64,000 nt of DNA, taken from Rhodospirillales bacterium. Lineage in GTDB: Bacteria > Pseudomonadota > Alphaproteobacteria > Rhodospirillales > Magnetospirillaceae. The translations under genes were made by a program, and so were the position numbers. The stretch's first letter is position 1, and each line of letters opens with the position of its first letter. The notes under the pieces were generated by a model. It worked only from the letters and a program-made list of their open reading frames with translations, did no database searches and was not told the origin of the DNA. Positions 53,397-62,336 of this stretch are shown here, piece by piece. The stretch is taken from NCBI GenBank assembly GCA_019455065.1, contig JACFNC010000002.1, positions 248,001 to 312,000 on the forward strand. Reading direction: 5' to 3'.

Positions 53397-54875
53397 ATGA
53401 AGCTGTTCCGCATCCGCGGCGGCGTCCACCCCGAGTATCGGAAGGAGCTGGCCAGCGAAAAGGCGATCGTCGCCATGCCCCTGCCGCGGCTGTTGCGCGT
53501 GCCGCTGCAGCAGCATGTGGGCGCGCCCGCCGAACCCGTGGTCGCCATCGGCGACACCGTCGGCAAGGGCCAGTTGATCGCCCGCGCGCAGGGAGCGGTA
53601 TCGGCGCCGGTCCACGCCCCGACCTCGGGCGCGGTCGTCGACATCGCCAACCTGACCGCGCCGCACCCCTCCGGCCTGCCGCAACGCACAATCGTCATCG
53701 AGAGCGACGGCCGCGACGCCTGGGCGGAACTGCCGCCGCCGATCGAAGACCCGCTGTCGGCCTCGCCGCGCGAGATCGCCCGGCGTGTCGGCGAATGCGG
53801 CATCGTCGGCCTCGGCGGCGCCACCTTTCCGGCCGCCGTCAAGCTCGACCTGCGCAGCCGTCACGAGCTCGACATCCTGGTGATGAACGGCGCCGAGTGC
53901 GAGCCCTACCTCACCTGCGACGACCGCCTGATGCGGGAACGCGCCCCGGAAATCATCGACGGCGTGCGCATCATGGCCCACGCCCTGGGCGTCGACAGGG
54001 TGATCATTGCGATCGAGAGCAACAAGCCGCAGGCACTGGAAAGCATGACCCGGGCCGCCGCCGGCGTCGCCAACCTGTCGGTGATCGGCATTCCCACCCG
54101 CTATCCGATGGGATCGGAACGCCATCTCGTACAGGCCCTCACCGGACGCGAGACACCCGCCCGCCAACTGACCGCCGACATCGGGGTGGTCGTCCACAAC
54201 GTGGGCACCGCCCATGCCGTGCATCAGGCGGTGCGCTACGGCCGGCCGCTAATCTCGCGGGTGGTCACGGTGAGCGGCCACGGGGTGTGTGAACCCGGCA
54301 ACGTCGAGGTTCCGCTGGGCACCATGGTGTCCGAGCTGATCGCCTTCCGCGGCGGGCTGACCGAGGAGGCGCCGCGGCTGCTGACCGGCGGGCCGATGAT
54401 GGGGCAGCCGCTGCCCAGCCTCGACGTTCCCGTGATAAAAGGGACCAGCGGCATACTGGCGCTGACCAAGGAGGAGACCCGCATCCAGCCGGCCCAGGCC
54501 TGCATTCGCTGCGGAAGCTGCGTCTCCGCCTGCCCGGTCGGCCTGGTGCCGGTCGACATGGTCGCCCTGGTACGCAAGGACAATCTCGACGAGGCGGCGG
54601 CCGCGGGGGTCATGGACTGCATAAGCTGCGGAAGCTGCGCCTACATCTGCCCCGCCCACATCCCGCTGGTTCAGTACTTCAACTACGCCAAGGGCCGCCT
54701 GAACGCCATCCAGCGCGACGAGCAGAAACGCGACAGGGTCAAGCGCCTGGTCGAGGCCCGCGCCGCCCGCATGGCGAAGCTGGCCGAAGCCAAGCGCGCC
54801 GCGATGGCGGCGCGCAAGGCCGCGGCGGCACCGCCCAAGCCCGATCCCGACAGCCCGCCGGCGGCCGCGCAATGA
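53397..54875 (+). CDS. rnfC: Electron transport complex subunit RnfC
   Basis: 492 aa. The flavin/NAD-binding N-terminal part has VHAPTSGAVVDI, GLGGATFPAAVKL and the MNGAECEPYLTCDDRL motif. Two ferredoxin clusters, CIRCGSCVSACPVGLVP and CISCGSCAYICPAHIPL, lie near residues 370-420. The C-terminal tail is Ala/Lys-rich and short. It is the NADH-contacting subunit. Its ATG follows rnfB by 13 bp and its stop overlaps rnfD. Confidence 0.95.
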   Translation: MKLFRIRGGVHPEYRKELASEKAIVAMPLPRLLRVPLQQHVGAPAEPVVAIGDTVGKGQLIARAQGAVSAPVHAPTSGAVVDIANLTAPHPSGLPQRTIVIESDGRDAWAELPPPIEDPLSASPREIARRVGECGIVGLGGATFPAAVKLDLRSRHELDILVMNGAECEPYLTCDDRLMRERAPEIIDGVRIMAHALGVDRVIIAIESNKPQALESMTRAAAGVANLSVIGIPTRYPMGSERHLVQALTGRETPARQLTADIGVVVHNVGTAHAVHQAVRYGRPLISRVVTVSGHGVCEPGNVEVPLGTMVSELIAFRGGLTEEAPRLLTGGPMMGQPLPSLDVPVIKGTSGILALTKEETRIQPAQACIRCGSCVSACPVGLVPVDMVALVRKDNLDEAAAAGVMDCISCGSCAYICPAHIPLVQYFNYAKGRLNAIQRDEQKRDRVKRLVEARAARMAKLAEAKRAAMAARKAAAAPPKPDPDSPPAAAQ

Positions 54876-55948
54876 CCGTGACCGTCGGCCTCAGCGCGCC
54901 CTACGCGCACGCGCCCACCAGCATCCGCCGCACCATGGGTCTGGTCCTTCTGGCCCTGCTGCCCGCCACCCTGTACAACGCGGGGCTGTTCGGCTGGCCC
55001 GCCGTCAATCTGTTCGTGGTCACGGTGCTGGCCGCCCTGGCGACCGAGGCGGTGTGCCTTCGGCTGGCCGGCAAGCCTCTGTTTCCGCCTCTGACCGATG
55101 GCTCTGCGGTGCTTACGGGGTGGCTGCTGGCGATGAGTCTGCCGCCCTGGGCCCCGTGGTGGATCGGCGCGGTCGGCGGCTTCATCGGCATTGCCATCGG
55201 CAAGCACGCCTTCGGCGGCCTCGGACAGAACGTCTTCAATCCGGCGATGGTGGCGCGCGTCGCCCTGCTGATCTCCTTCCCAGTGCCGATGACCCTGTTC
55301 GTCGCACCGCGGCCTTTGTCATCGGCCGACGCGCCCGGATTCCTCGAAGGGCTGGCGATCACCTTCGGCGGCCGCCTCGACCTCGATGCCGTCAGCGCCG
55401 CCTCGGCCCTCGGCCACGTCAAGACCGAGCTCAGCCGCGGCGTCCCCGTCGACCAGACGCTGTCGCAGCACCAGGACTGGATCGCCACGCTGCTCGGGGC
55501 GGTGCCGGGCAGCCTGGGCGAGACCTCGGCCGTGCTTCTCCTTGCCGGCGGACTGTTCCTTATCGCCAAGCGGATCATCACCTGGCATGTGCCGGTCTCG
55601 CTGATGGGCACTTTGTTCGTCCTGGGCAGCGTCACCAGCCTGATCGATCCCGGCCGGTATCCCGACGGCCTGTTCCATCTGCTGACGGGGGCCACCCTGC
55701 TCGGCGCCTTCTTCATCGCCACCGACCTCGTGACCTCGCCGGTCACCCGCGAGGGCCAGATCATCTACGGCATCGGCATCGGCGCCCTCACCTTCGTCAT
55801 CCGCACCTGGGCCGGCTATCCCGAGGGCATGGCGTTCGCGGTGCTGCTGATGAACGCCGCGACGCCGCTGATCGACCGCTATGTGCGCCCGCGCGTCTTC
55901 GGCCGCACCAGCAAGGGCGAGCCCTTGAGCGCCAAGAGGAAGCGATGA
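54872..55948 (+). CDS. rnfD: Electron transport complex subunit RnfD
   Basis: 358 aa with about nine membrane helices. Family segments: YNAGLFGWPAVNLF, GGLGQNVFNPAMVARV and AFFIATDLVTSPVT. The expected FMN acceptor region reads DLDAVSAASALG, so the residue in the usual Thr position is S178. The ApbE recognition motif allows Ser or Thr. It overlaps rnfC and rnfG by 4 bp each. Confidence 0.94.
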   Translation: MTVTVGLSAPYAHAPTSIRRTMGLVLLALLPATLYNAGLFGWPAVNLFVVTVLAALATEAVCLRLAGKPLFPPLTDGSAVLTGWLLAMSLPPWAPWWIGAVGGFIGIAIGKHAFGGLGQNVFNPAMVARVALLISFPVPMTLFVAPRPLSSADAPGFLEGLAITFGGRLDLDAVSAASALGHVKTELSRGVPVDQTLSQHQDWIATLLGAVPGSLGETSAVLLLAGGLFLIAKRIITWHVPVSLMGTLFVLGSVTSLIDPGRYPDGLFHLLTGATLLGAFFIATDLVTSPVTREGQIIYGIGIGALTFVIRTWAGYPEGMAFAVLLMNAATPLIDRYVRPRVFGRTSKGEPLSAKRKR

Positions 55949-56580
55949 GCGGCTGGCTGTCGTCCTTGCGCAACACCGGCGTCCACGCGTTGGTCCTGGG
56001 CGGCTTCTCGATGGCGGCAGCGGCCCTCCTGGCGGGCACCAACTTGCTGACCGCCGACGAAATCCGTCAGCGCGAGGCCGAGGACTTGCAGGCGTCGCTG
56101 GGGCAGGTGATCCCGGCCTCGCTCCACGACCAGAGCCTGCTCGCCAACATGCTCAGCATCCGCGACGGCGCCGGCACGGACGTCAACGTCTATCGCGCCG
56201 TGAAGGAGGGCGCCGTATCGGCGGTCGCCTTCGAGGTCGCGGAGCGCGGTTACGCGGGCGAGATTCGCCTTATCCTGGGCATCGGCCGGGATGGCCGCAT
56301 TCTTGGCGTGCGAACGGTGCGCCACAACGAGACGCCCGGGCTGGGCGACAAGATCGAGGCCGCCAAGAACGACTGGATCACCCGGTTCAACGGGCTCTCG
56401 CTCGACGACCCGCCCGAGGACCAGTGGAAGGTGAAGAAGGACGGCGGCCGCTTCGACCAGTTCTCCGGCGCCACCATAACGCCGCGCGCCGTGGTCGCCG
56501 CGATCCGCAAGGGCCTGCTGTTCTTCGGCGCCCACCAGGAGCGCATGCTGGCGCCGATGCCAACGGAGACCCGCCCATGA
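55945..56580 (+). CDS. rnfG: Electron transport complex subunit RnfG
   Basis: 211 aa. One N-terminal membrane helix (HALVLGGFSMAAAALLAGTN) and a periplasmic FMN-binding domain. The covalent FMN site is T177 in DQFSGATITP. ETPGLGDKIE is also typical. ATG 55945 with AAGAGGAAG upstream and a 4-bp overlap with rnfD. The FMN is supplied by ApbE encoded at 49462. Confidence 0.95.
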   Translation: MSGWLSSLRNTGVHALVLGGFSMAAAALLAGTNLLTADEIRQREAEDLQASLGQVIPASLHDQSLLANMLSIRDGAGTDVNVYRAVKEGAVSAVAFEVAERGYAGEIRLILGIGRDGRILGVRTVRHNETPGLGDKIEAAKNDWITRFNGLSLDDPPEDQWKVKKDGGRFDQFSGATITPRAVVAAIRKGLLFFGAHQERMLAPMPTETRP

Positions 56581-57260
56581 ACACCGACGCCCGCAGCCTC
56601 GTTCGCGCCGGCCTCTGGGACAACAACGCGGTTTTCGGGCAGATGCTGTCGCTGTGCCCGACCATGGCCCTGACCACGAGCGCCACCAACGGTTTCGGCA
56701 TGGGGATGGCGACCCTGGCCGTGCTCACCGTGAGCAACCTGCTGGTCGCCACGCTGCGCGGCGTCATCACCGCCGAGGTGCGCATTCCGGCCTACGTCCT
56801 GATCATCGCCACCGTGGTCACCGTGGTCGACCTCTCGATCAACGCCTGGATGCACGAGCTTTACAAGGTGCTGGGCCTGTTCCTGCCGCTGATCGTCGTG
56901 AACTGTCTGATTCTCGGACGCGCCGAATCGTTCGCCTCGAAGGTGTCGGTCTGGCCGGCCCTGGTCGACGGCCTGGCCATGGGCGTCGGCTTCACCCTGG
57001 CGCTGACGGTGATCGGCGCGGTGCGCGAGGTGATCGGCAGCGGCACCCTGTTCGCCGACGCCTCGTTGCTGTTCGGACGCGCCTTCGAGGTCATCGAACT
57101 CACCCTGTTCAGCGACTATCCGGGCACGCTGATGGCCATCCTGCCGCCCGGCGGCTTCCTCGCGGTAGGCTTCCTGCTCGCCGGCAAGCGCTTGATCGAC
57201 GGCCGCCTGCAAAGCCCGGAGTCGGCGCCGGCGGCGGCTCCGGCCTGTCACTCGGTATGA
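56577..57260 (+). CDS. rnfE: Electron transport complex subunit RnfE
   Basis: 227 aa, six membrane helices. It pairs with RnfA: LSLCPTMALTTSATNGFGMG and LGLFLPLIVVNCLILGRAES are the counterparts of the RnfA motifs. Overlaps rnfG by 4 bp (ATGA). Confidence 0.94.
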   Translation: MNTDARSLVRAGLWDNNAVFGQMLSLCPTMALTTSATNGFGMGMATLAVLTVSNLLVATLRGVITAEVRIPAYVLIIATVVTVVDLSINAWMHELYKVLGLFLPLIVVNCLILGRAESFASKVSVWPALVDGLAMGVGFTLALTVIGAVREVIGSGTLFADASLLFGRAFEVIELTLFSDYPGTLMAILPPGGFLAVGFLLAGKRLIDGRLQSPESAPAAAPACHSV

Positions 57261-57270
57261 GGAGGATCCG

Positions 57271-57540
57271 ATGAAGGTCGGCGTCGCCTACGCCACGCCG
57301 GGCCGCCAGACCTGGCTGACCCTCGATGTCGCCGAGGGCGCGACGGTGCGCGAGGCCATCGAGCAGTCGGGCATCCTCAAGCAGTTTCCGGAGATCGACC
57401 TGGAGACGCAGCGCGTCGGCATCTTCGGCAAGTTCACGACGCTCGACGCCACCGTGGCCGACGGCGCGCGCATCGAAATCTATCGCCCCATCACCTGCGA
57501 CCCCAAGACCGTCCGCCGCCGCGCCAACGCGACGGAATAG
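57271..57540 (+). CDS. rnfH: RnfH family protein
   Basis: 89 aa. Ubiquitin-like fold of the RnfH/UPF0125 family: VGVAYATPGRQTWLTLDV, EGATVREAIEQSGIL and VGIFGKFTTLDATVADGARI with the ending YRPITCDPKTVRRRA. It lies 10 bp after rnfE and completes the rnfABCDGEH order. Its biochemical role is unknown. Confidence 0.92.
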   Translation: MKVGVAYATPGRQTWLTLDVAEGATVREAIEQSGILKQFPEIDLETQRVGIFGKFTTLDATVADGARIEIYRPITCDPKTVRRRANATE

Positions 57541-57573
57541 AGGGGAAGGTCATCGCAATCGCAAACCTTTAAC

Positions 57574-57616
57574 CGTCATGCGCGGGCTTGACCCGCGTAT
57601 CCACGCGGGCTGGGGG
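57574..57616. repeat. Intergenic inverted repeat between rnfH and livF
   Basis: A GC-rich hairpin element (GTCATGCGCGGGCTTGACCC and the following CGCGTATCCACGCGGG) with the style of dispersed alphaproteobacterial intergenic repeats. It sits between two convergent operons, so it may act as a bidirectional terminator. No run of T follows. Confidence 0.55.
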
Positions 57617-57677
57617 CAATCCGTCTCTTACGCAGAGGCATGGATGGCCGGGCCAATGACCGGCCAAGACGGCTCCC

Positions 57678-58382
57678 TCACGCCGCCACGCCCAGATGCC
57701 GGGCGAGCGTCGCCTCGTCGCGCAACAGGTCGCGGCTGGAGGCGGCGTGGACGATGGCGCCGCGGTCGAGGATGGCGGCGTGGTCGGTCATCGCCAGGAT
57801 CTTGCGGGCGTGCTGCTCGACCAGAATGATGCCCATCGAACCGTCGGCGGCGAGGCGGCGGAACACGGCTAGCAGTTCCTCGACGATGATCGGCGCCAGC
57901 CCCTCCAGCGGCTCGTCGAGCAGCAGCAGCCGGGGGTTCAGCACCAGCGCCCGGCCCACCGCAAGCATCTGTTGCTCCCCGCCCGAAAGCTGGGTGCCCA
58001 TGTTGGTACGCCGCTCCTTCAACCGGGGGAAGAGCTCGTAAATTCGATCCACCGTCCAGGGGCCTGGGCGGGCCACCGCGGTCAGGTTCTCCTCGACCGT
58101 GAGCGAGCGGAAGATGTTGCGTTCCTGGGGCACCCAGCCGATGCCCAGCGCCGCCCGGCCGTGGGCCGGCATGCGGGCGATGTCGCGGCCATCGAAAAGA
58201 ATGCGCCCGGCGATCATCCGCGTCAGGCCGAGCACGGTGTTGAGCAAGGTCGTCTTGCCGGTGCCGTTCCGCCCCAGCAGGGCCAGGGACTTGCCCGGCT
58301 CGAGGGTCAGGGACACCTCGTCCAACACCTGCGCCTCGCCGTAGCCGGCGCGCACGCCGTCGAACCTGAGGAGGTCAGACAT
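57678..58382 (-). CDS. livF: Branched-chain amino acid type ABC transporter, ATP-binding protein LivF
   Basis: 234 aa. Walker A LLGRNGTGKTTLLNT, signature QLSGGEQQMLAVGRAL, Walker B LLLLDEPLEGLAP and the switch His in VEQHARKIL. A LivF-type member of the HAAT family. Its start lies inside the end of livG (8-bp overlap). Confidence 0.93.
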   Translation of the reverse strand: MSDLLRFDGVRAGYGEAQVLDEVSLTLEPGKSLALLGRNGTGKTTLLNTVLGLTRMIAGRILFDGRDIARMPAHGRAALGIGWVPQERNIFRSLTVEENLTAVARPGPWTVDRIYELFPRLKERRTNMGTQLSGGEQQMLAVGRALVLNPRLLLLDEPLEGLAPIIVEELLAVFRRLAADGSMGIILVEQHARKILAMTDHAAILDRGAIVHAASSRDLLRDEATLARHLGVAA

Positions 58383-59127
58383 GGGCCTCCTCCCCCAGGT
58401 AGACGGCCCGCACCTCGGGATCGCGGGCGATGGCGTCGGGCGCCCCCTCGACGAGGACGCGGCCGTTGACGAGAACGGTGATGCGCTCGGCGAAGCGGAA
58501 GACGAGGTCCATGTCGTGCTCGATGAGCAGGATGGTCACGTCGCGCGGCAGCCGCCCGATGGCATCCAGGATCTCGCCGCTCTCGCCCGAGGGAATGCCG
58601 GCGGCCGGCTCGTCCAGCAGCAGGACGCGGGGCCTGGCCGCCAGCGCCAGCACCAGTTCGAGAAGCCTCTGGCGCCCGTAGGGAAGGTCGGCGGTGCGCT
58701 CGCGGGCGACCGTGTCGAGACCGAACTCGTGCAGGCGGTTCATGGCCTCGTGAACAACCTCGCGGCCGGCGTCGACGGCGCGCCAGAAACGGTGGCTGCG
58801 CCCCTCGCGCTCGTTGATGGCGAGGACCACGGCCTGCAACGGCGTGAGGTCGGGAAAGAGCTGGTTGATCTGGAAGGTGCGCGACAGCCCCAGGCGAACG
58901 CGCGCCTGCGGCGGCAGGCGGGTGATGTCCTGCCCATGCAGGAATACGGTACCCGCGCTCGCCGGCAGGGTGCCGGTGAGCAGGTTGACCAGGGTGGTCT
59001 TGCCGGCGCCGTTGGGGCCGATCAGCGCCTGCCGGATTCCCGGCTCGATGGCGAGGTTGACGTCGGCGGCGGCGAAGAAGCCGCCGAACGACTTCGACAG
59101 GCCGCGCGTTTCGAGGATCGGCGTCAT
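58375..59127 (-). CDS. livG: Branched-chain amino acid type ABC transporter, ATP-binding protein LivG
   Basis: 250 aa. Walker A LIGPNGAGKTTLVNL, signature region LPYGRQRLLELVLAL, Walker B VLLLDEPAAGIP and LIEHDMDLVF. The LSGG signature is replaced by PYGRQR, as in many LivG proteins. ATG 59127 (MTPILETRG) is used; the frame is open upstream into livM. It follows livM with a 1-bp gap. Confidence 0.93.
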   Translation of the reverse strand: MTPILETRGLSKSFGGFFAAADVNLAIEPGIRQALIGPNGAGKTTLVNLLTGTLPASAGTVFLHGQDITRLPPQARVRLGLSRTFQINQLFPDLTPLQAVVLAINEREGRSHRFWRAVDAGREVVHEAMNRLHEFGLDTVARERTADLPYGRQRLLELVLALAARPRVLLLDEPAAGIPSGESGEILDAIGRLPRDVTILLIEHDMDLVFRFAERITVLVNGRVLVEGAPDAIARDPEVRAVYLGEEAHV

Positions 59128-59128
59128 C

Positions 59129-60124
59129 TCACGCCGCCCTTTCGGGCGCCGCCGCCGACGCCGTGCCGCGCGCCGCGCGCTTGCGCAGCGCATCGACCAG
59201 ACCCAGCAGCCCCCCGCGCGCGAACAGCACCAGGAGAACCAGGACCAACCCCAGCCAGAACTGCCAGTAATGCGTCGTGAACCCCGACAGCACCTCGTGC
59301 ATCACGGTGAACGCCACCGCCCCGATGATCCCGCCGTAAAGCCGGCCGGGGCCGCCGAGGACCAGGACCAGCAGCACCTCGGCCGAGCGCTCGAAGCTGA
59401 GCACGTCGAGCGACACGAACTGGGTAGTCTGGGCAAGCAGCCCGCCGGCGATGCCGGCCATCATCGCGCCCACGGTGTAGACGGCGAGCAGGTGGAGGTT
59501 GACGCGTGAGCCCAGCGCGCTCATGCGCAGGCGGTTGGTCTTGATGCCGCGCAGGCACAGCCCGAAGGGCGAATGGACGAGGCGCCGGGCGACGTAGAAC
59601 AGCACCACCAACCCCGCATAGGCATACCAGAAGGCGGTGTGGCCGAAGATGTCGAACTGGAAGGCGCCCAGCAGCGGCTCCACCATGACGCCTTGCAGGC
59701 CGTCCGCACCGCCGGTCAGCCAGTTCATCTTGTTGGCCGCCTCGAACAGCATCATGCCGATGCCCAAGGTCACCATCAGCCGCGTCAGGTCCGACCCGCG
59801 CAGCACCAGGACGCCGGTGAGCAGCCCGACCACACCGGCCACCGCCCCGGCGAAGACGAGGCCGCTCAGCGGCTCGCCCCAGCCCTGCTGGGCCAGGATG
59901 CCGGCCGCGTAGGCGCCAAGCCCGAAGAAGGCGGCGTGGCCGAGCGACACGATGCCCGCATAGCCGAGGACGAGATCGAGCGACACCGCGAACAGCGCCA
60001 GGATCATCATCTCGGTGATCAGCGGCAGATGGAGGGGAAACAGGAAGAAGGCCGCGACGGGAATCAGGAAGAACCCGACCTCCATCGGCCACCACGGCTT
60101 CGGCGAGACCATCGGCTGCGTCAT
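59129..60124 (-). CDS. livM: Branched-chain amino acid type ABC transporter, permease LivM
   Basis: 331 aa, about ten membrane helices. LGYAGIVSLGHAAFFGLGAY is the LivM hallmark, and the EAA-like loop contains SPFGLCLRGIKTNRLRMSAL. It forms the channel with LivH. The Arg/Lys tail at the C-terminus is cytoplasmic. Confidence 0.93.
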   Translation of the reverse strand: MTQPMVSPKPWWPMEVGFFLIPVAAFFLFPLHLPLITEMMILALFAVSLDLVLGYAGIVSLGHAAFFGLGAYAAGILAQQGWGEPLSGLVFAGAVAGVVGLLTGVLVLRGSDLTRLMVTLGIGMMLFEAANKMNWLTGGADGLQGVMVEPLLGAFQFDIFGHTAFWYAYAGLVVLFYVARRLVHSPFGLCLRGIKTNRLRMSALGSRVNLHLLAVYTVGAMMAGIAGGLLAQTTQFVSLDVLSFERSAEVLLVLVLGGPGRLYGGIIGAVAFTVMHEVLSGFTTHYWQFWLGLVLVLLVLFARGGLLGLVDALRKRAARGTASAAAPERAA

Positions 60125-60128
60125 GTCC

Positions 60129-60980
60129 TCACCGCCGCGCGAACAGGCCTTGCGGCCGGACGATGAGCACGCCGACCATGATGGCGTAGATGATGAAGGA
60201 ACCGATTCCGGGCACGTAGTACTTGCCGGCGACGTCGCCGATGCCGAGCAACAGCGAGGCCAGGAACGGACCGACGATGCTGTCGGTGCCGCCGACGGCG
60301 ACCACGATCAGGAAATAGATCATGAACCGCACCGCGAAGGTGGGATCGAGGCCGAGCAGTTCGACGCCGAGCGCCCCGCCCAGGCCGGCCAGCCCGGAAC
60401 CGACGGCGAAGGTGACCGCGAACAGCCGTGACACGTCGATCCCGAGGCCGCGCGCCACCCGGCCGTCATCGACCGCGGCCCGCAGCTGCGCCCCGAACCG
60501 CGTGCGGGTCAGGGCGAACTGCAAACCGACGGCGAGCAACCCGCACAGCAGCACGATGAACAGCCGGTAGTAGCTGATCTGGGCGTCGCCGATGCCGACG
60601 CGCCCGCGCAGGAACTCCGGCAGTTGGATGAGCTTCTGCTGGGCGCCCATGAAATAGTCGGCTGTGGCCATGGCGATGAAAACCAGGCCGATGGTGAACA
60701 TGACCTGATCGAGATGGCTCGCCTTGTAAAGCCGCACGTAGAGCGTACGTTCGAGAACGACACCCGCCAGCGCCGCCAGCACGAAGGCCGCCGGCAGGCA
60801 TGCCAGGAACGGCACGCCCATGTCGTTCAGCATGATGACGGTGACGTAGCCGCCAACCATCGCGAACGCGCCGTGCGCGAGGTTGATGAAGTTCATCAGG
60901 CCCATGGTCACCGACAGGCCGCAGGCCAGGATGAACAGCAGCATGCCATAGGCGACACCGTCGACCAGTACCGTCAGCAT
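60129..60980 (-). CDS. livH: Branched-chain amino acid type ABC transporter, permease LivH
   Basis: 283 aa, about eight membrane helices. MGLMNFINLAHGAFAMVGGY near the N-terminus and GVELLGLDPTFAVRFMIYFL mark LivH-type permeases. Lies 4 bp before livM on the minus strand. Confidence 0.93.
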   Translation of the reverse strand: MLTVLVDGVAYGMLLFILACGLSVTMGLMNFINLAHGAFAMVGGYVTVIMLNDMGVPFLACLPAAFVLAALAGVVLERTLYVRLYKASHLDQVMFTIGLVFIAMATADYFMGAQQKLIQLPEFLRGRVGIGDAQISYYRLFIVLLCGLLAVGLQFALTRTRFGAQLRAAVDDGRVARGLGIDVSRLFAVTFAVGSGLAGLGGALGVELLGLDPTFAVRFMIYFLIVVAVGGTDSIVGPFLASLLLGIGDVAGKYYVPGIGSFIIYAIMVGVLIVRPQGLFARR

Positions 60981-61009
60981 CGCGACTCCGGCGCGGCGAA
61001 CGCCCTTCC

Positions 61010-61080
61010 GTCACCCCCGCGCAAGCGGGGGTCCATAATCCATCGACGCATATGGATTCCCGCTTTCGCGGGAATGACGG
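61010..61080. repeat. REP-like inverted repeat pair between livH and the binding-protein gene
   Basis: Same paired-hairpin design as 16484-16555: CCCCCGCGCAAGCGGGGG near 61013-61031 and TTCCCGCTTTCGCGGGAATG near 61058-61077. It lies in the 153-bp gap after the binding protein and may set lower expression of the permease genes. Confidence 0.75.
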
Positions 61081-61133
61081 ACGGTACGAGCTTCGGCATG
61101 CGCATCTGCTTCCGCGCAGCGATGCCGCCCACC

Positions 61134-62297
61134 CTACTTCTTGGCCTTGCCCGGATCCTTGACGTCCTTGATGACGTCGAACTCGACGTTGTGGAGTTCG
61201 CCGTCCTGCTTCTCGACACGACGAATGTAGATGTTCTGGACGATGTCGCGGGTTTCCGGGTCGATGGATACCGGCCCGCGCGGGCTGGTCCAGGACATCC
61301 CCTTCATCGCCGCGATGAGCGAGTCGCCGTCGACCTTGCCGCCGGCCTTCTCGATGGCGGCGTAGATCAGACGCATGCCGTCATAGCCGCCGACCGCCAT
61401 GAAGTTCGGCCGGTTGCCGGTCAGCGCCTTGTAGCCGGACACGAAGGTCTTGTTCTCGGCCGAATCGTGCGCGGCGGAGTAGTGGTGCGAGGTCACGGTG
61501 CCGAGCGCCGCGGGCCCCATCTGGTTGAGGATGTCGTCGTCGACCACGTCGCCGGTTCCGATGAGCTTCATGCCGGCCTCGGCCAGGCCGCGGTTCTGGA
61601 ACTCCTTCATTACCGCCGAACCGACGCCCGAAGGCACGAAGATGAACAGCGCGCCGGCGCCGGAATCCTTCACCCGCTGCATGAAGGGCGAGAAGTCTGG
61701 ATTGGCGAGCGGGACGCGAAGCTGCTCGACGACCTTGCCGCCGTTCCGGGTGAACACCTCGGTGAACGACTTTTCGGCATCGATGCCGGGCGCGTAGTCG
61801 GACACCATGGTGACCACCGACTTGATGCCGTTCTTCGGCGCCCATTCGGCGATGCCGACGGCGGCCTGGGGCAGGGTGAAGCTGGTGCGCGCGATGTATT
61901 GCGACTTCGTGGTGATGACCGAGGTCGCCGCCGCCATCACCACCATCGGCACCTTGGCCTGCTCGGCGACCGGCGCCGCCGCCATGGCCAGCGGCGTGAG
62001 CCCGAACCCGCCCAGCACCTTGACGCCGCCGCGCACGACCATTTCCTGGGCGATGCGCCGCGTGGTGTCGGCGGCGCCGGTGTCGTCCTGGACCACCAGT
62101 TCGATGGTGTGGCCGCCGACCTTGTTGCCGTGCTGCTGCATGTACAGCTTGGCGGCGGACTCGACGGCGCGGCCGGTCGACGCGAACGGCCCGGTCATGG
62201 GCAGGATCAGGCCCACCTTGATGGTTTCGGACTGCGCCGCGCCGGCGAACCCGGCGACCGCGACCGCCGCTGCGGTCAGAAACTTCAATGCCTTCAT
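61134..62297 (-). CDS. Branched-chain amino acid type ABC transporter, substrate-binding protein
   Basis: 387 aa. A cleavable signal peptide (KALKFLTAAAVAVAGFAGAA, cut near residue 23) precedes a type I periplasmic binding fold: IKVGLILPMTGPFASTGRAV, VVQDDTGAADTTRRIAQEMV. LivK/UrtA style. The ligand is not certain: the neighbouring MetE-like gene and GntR regulator suggest a nonstandard substrate as much as leucine. First gene of the transporter operon in transcription order. Confidence 0.88.
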   Translation of the reverse strand: MKALKFLTAAAVAVAGFAGAAQSETIKVGLILPMTGPFASTGRAVESAAKLYMQQHGNKVGGHTIELVVQDDTGAADTTRRIAQEMVVRGGVKVLGGFGLTPLAMAAAPVAEQAKVPMVVMAAATSVITTKSQYIARTSFTLPQAAVGIAEWAPKNGIKSVVTMVSDYAPGIDAEKSFTEVFTRNGGKVVEQLRVPLANPDFSPFMQRVKDSGAGALFIFVPSGVGSAVMKEFQNRGLAEAGMKLIGTGDVVDDDILNQMGPAALGTVTSHHYSAAHDSAENKTFVSGYKALTGNRPNFMAVGGYDGMRLIYAAIEKAGGKVDGDSLIAAMKGMSWTSPRGPVSIDPETRDIVQNIYIRRVEKQDGELHNVEFDVIKDVKDPGKAKK

Positions 62298-62336
62298 GAT
62301 ACTTTTCCTCCCCGTTTTGGCTTAGTTTACGGCAGT

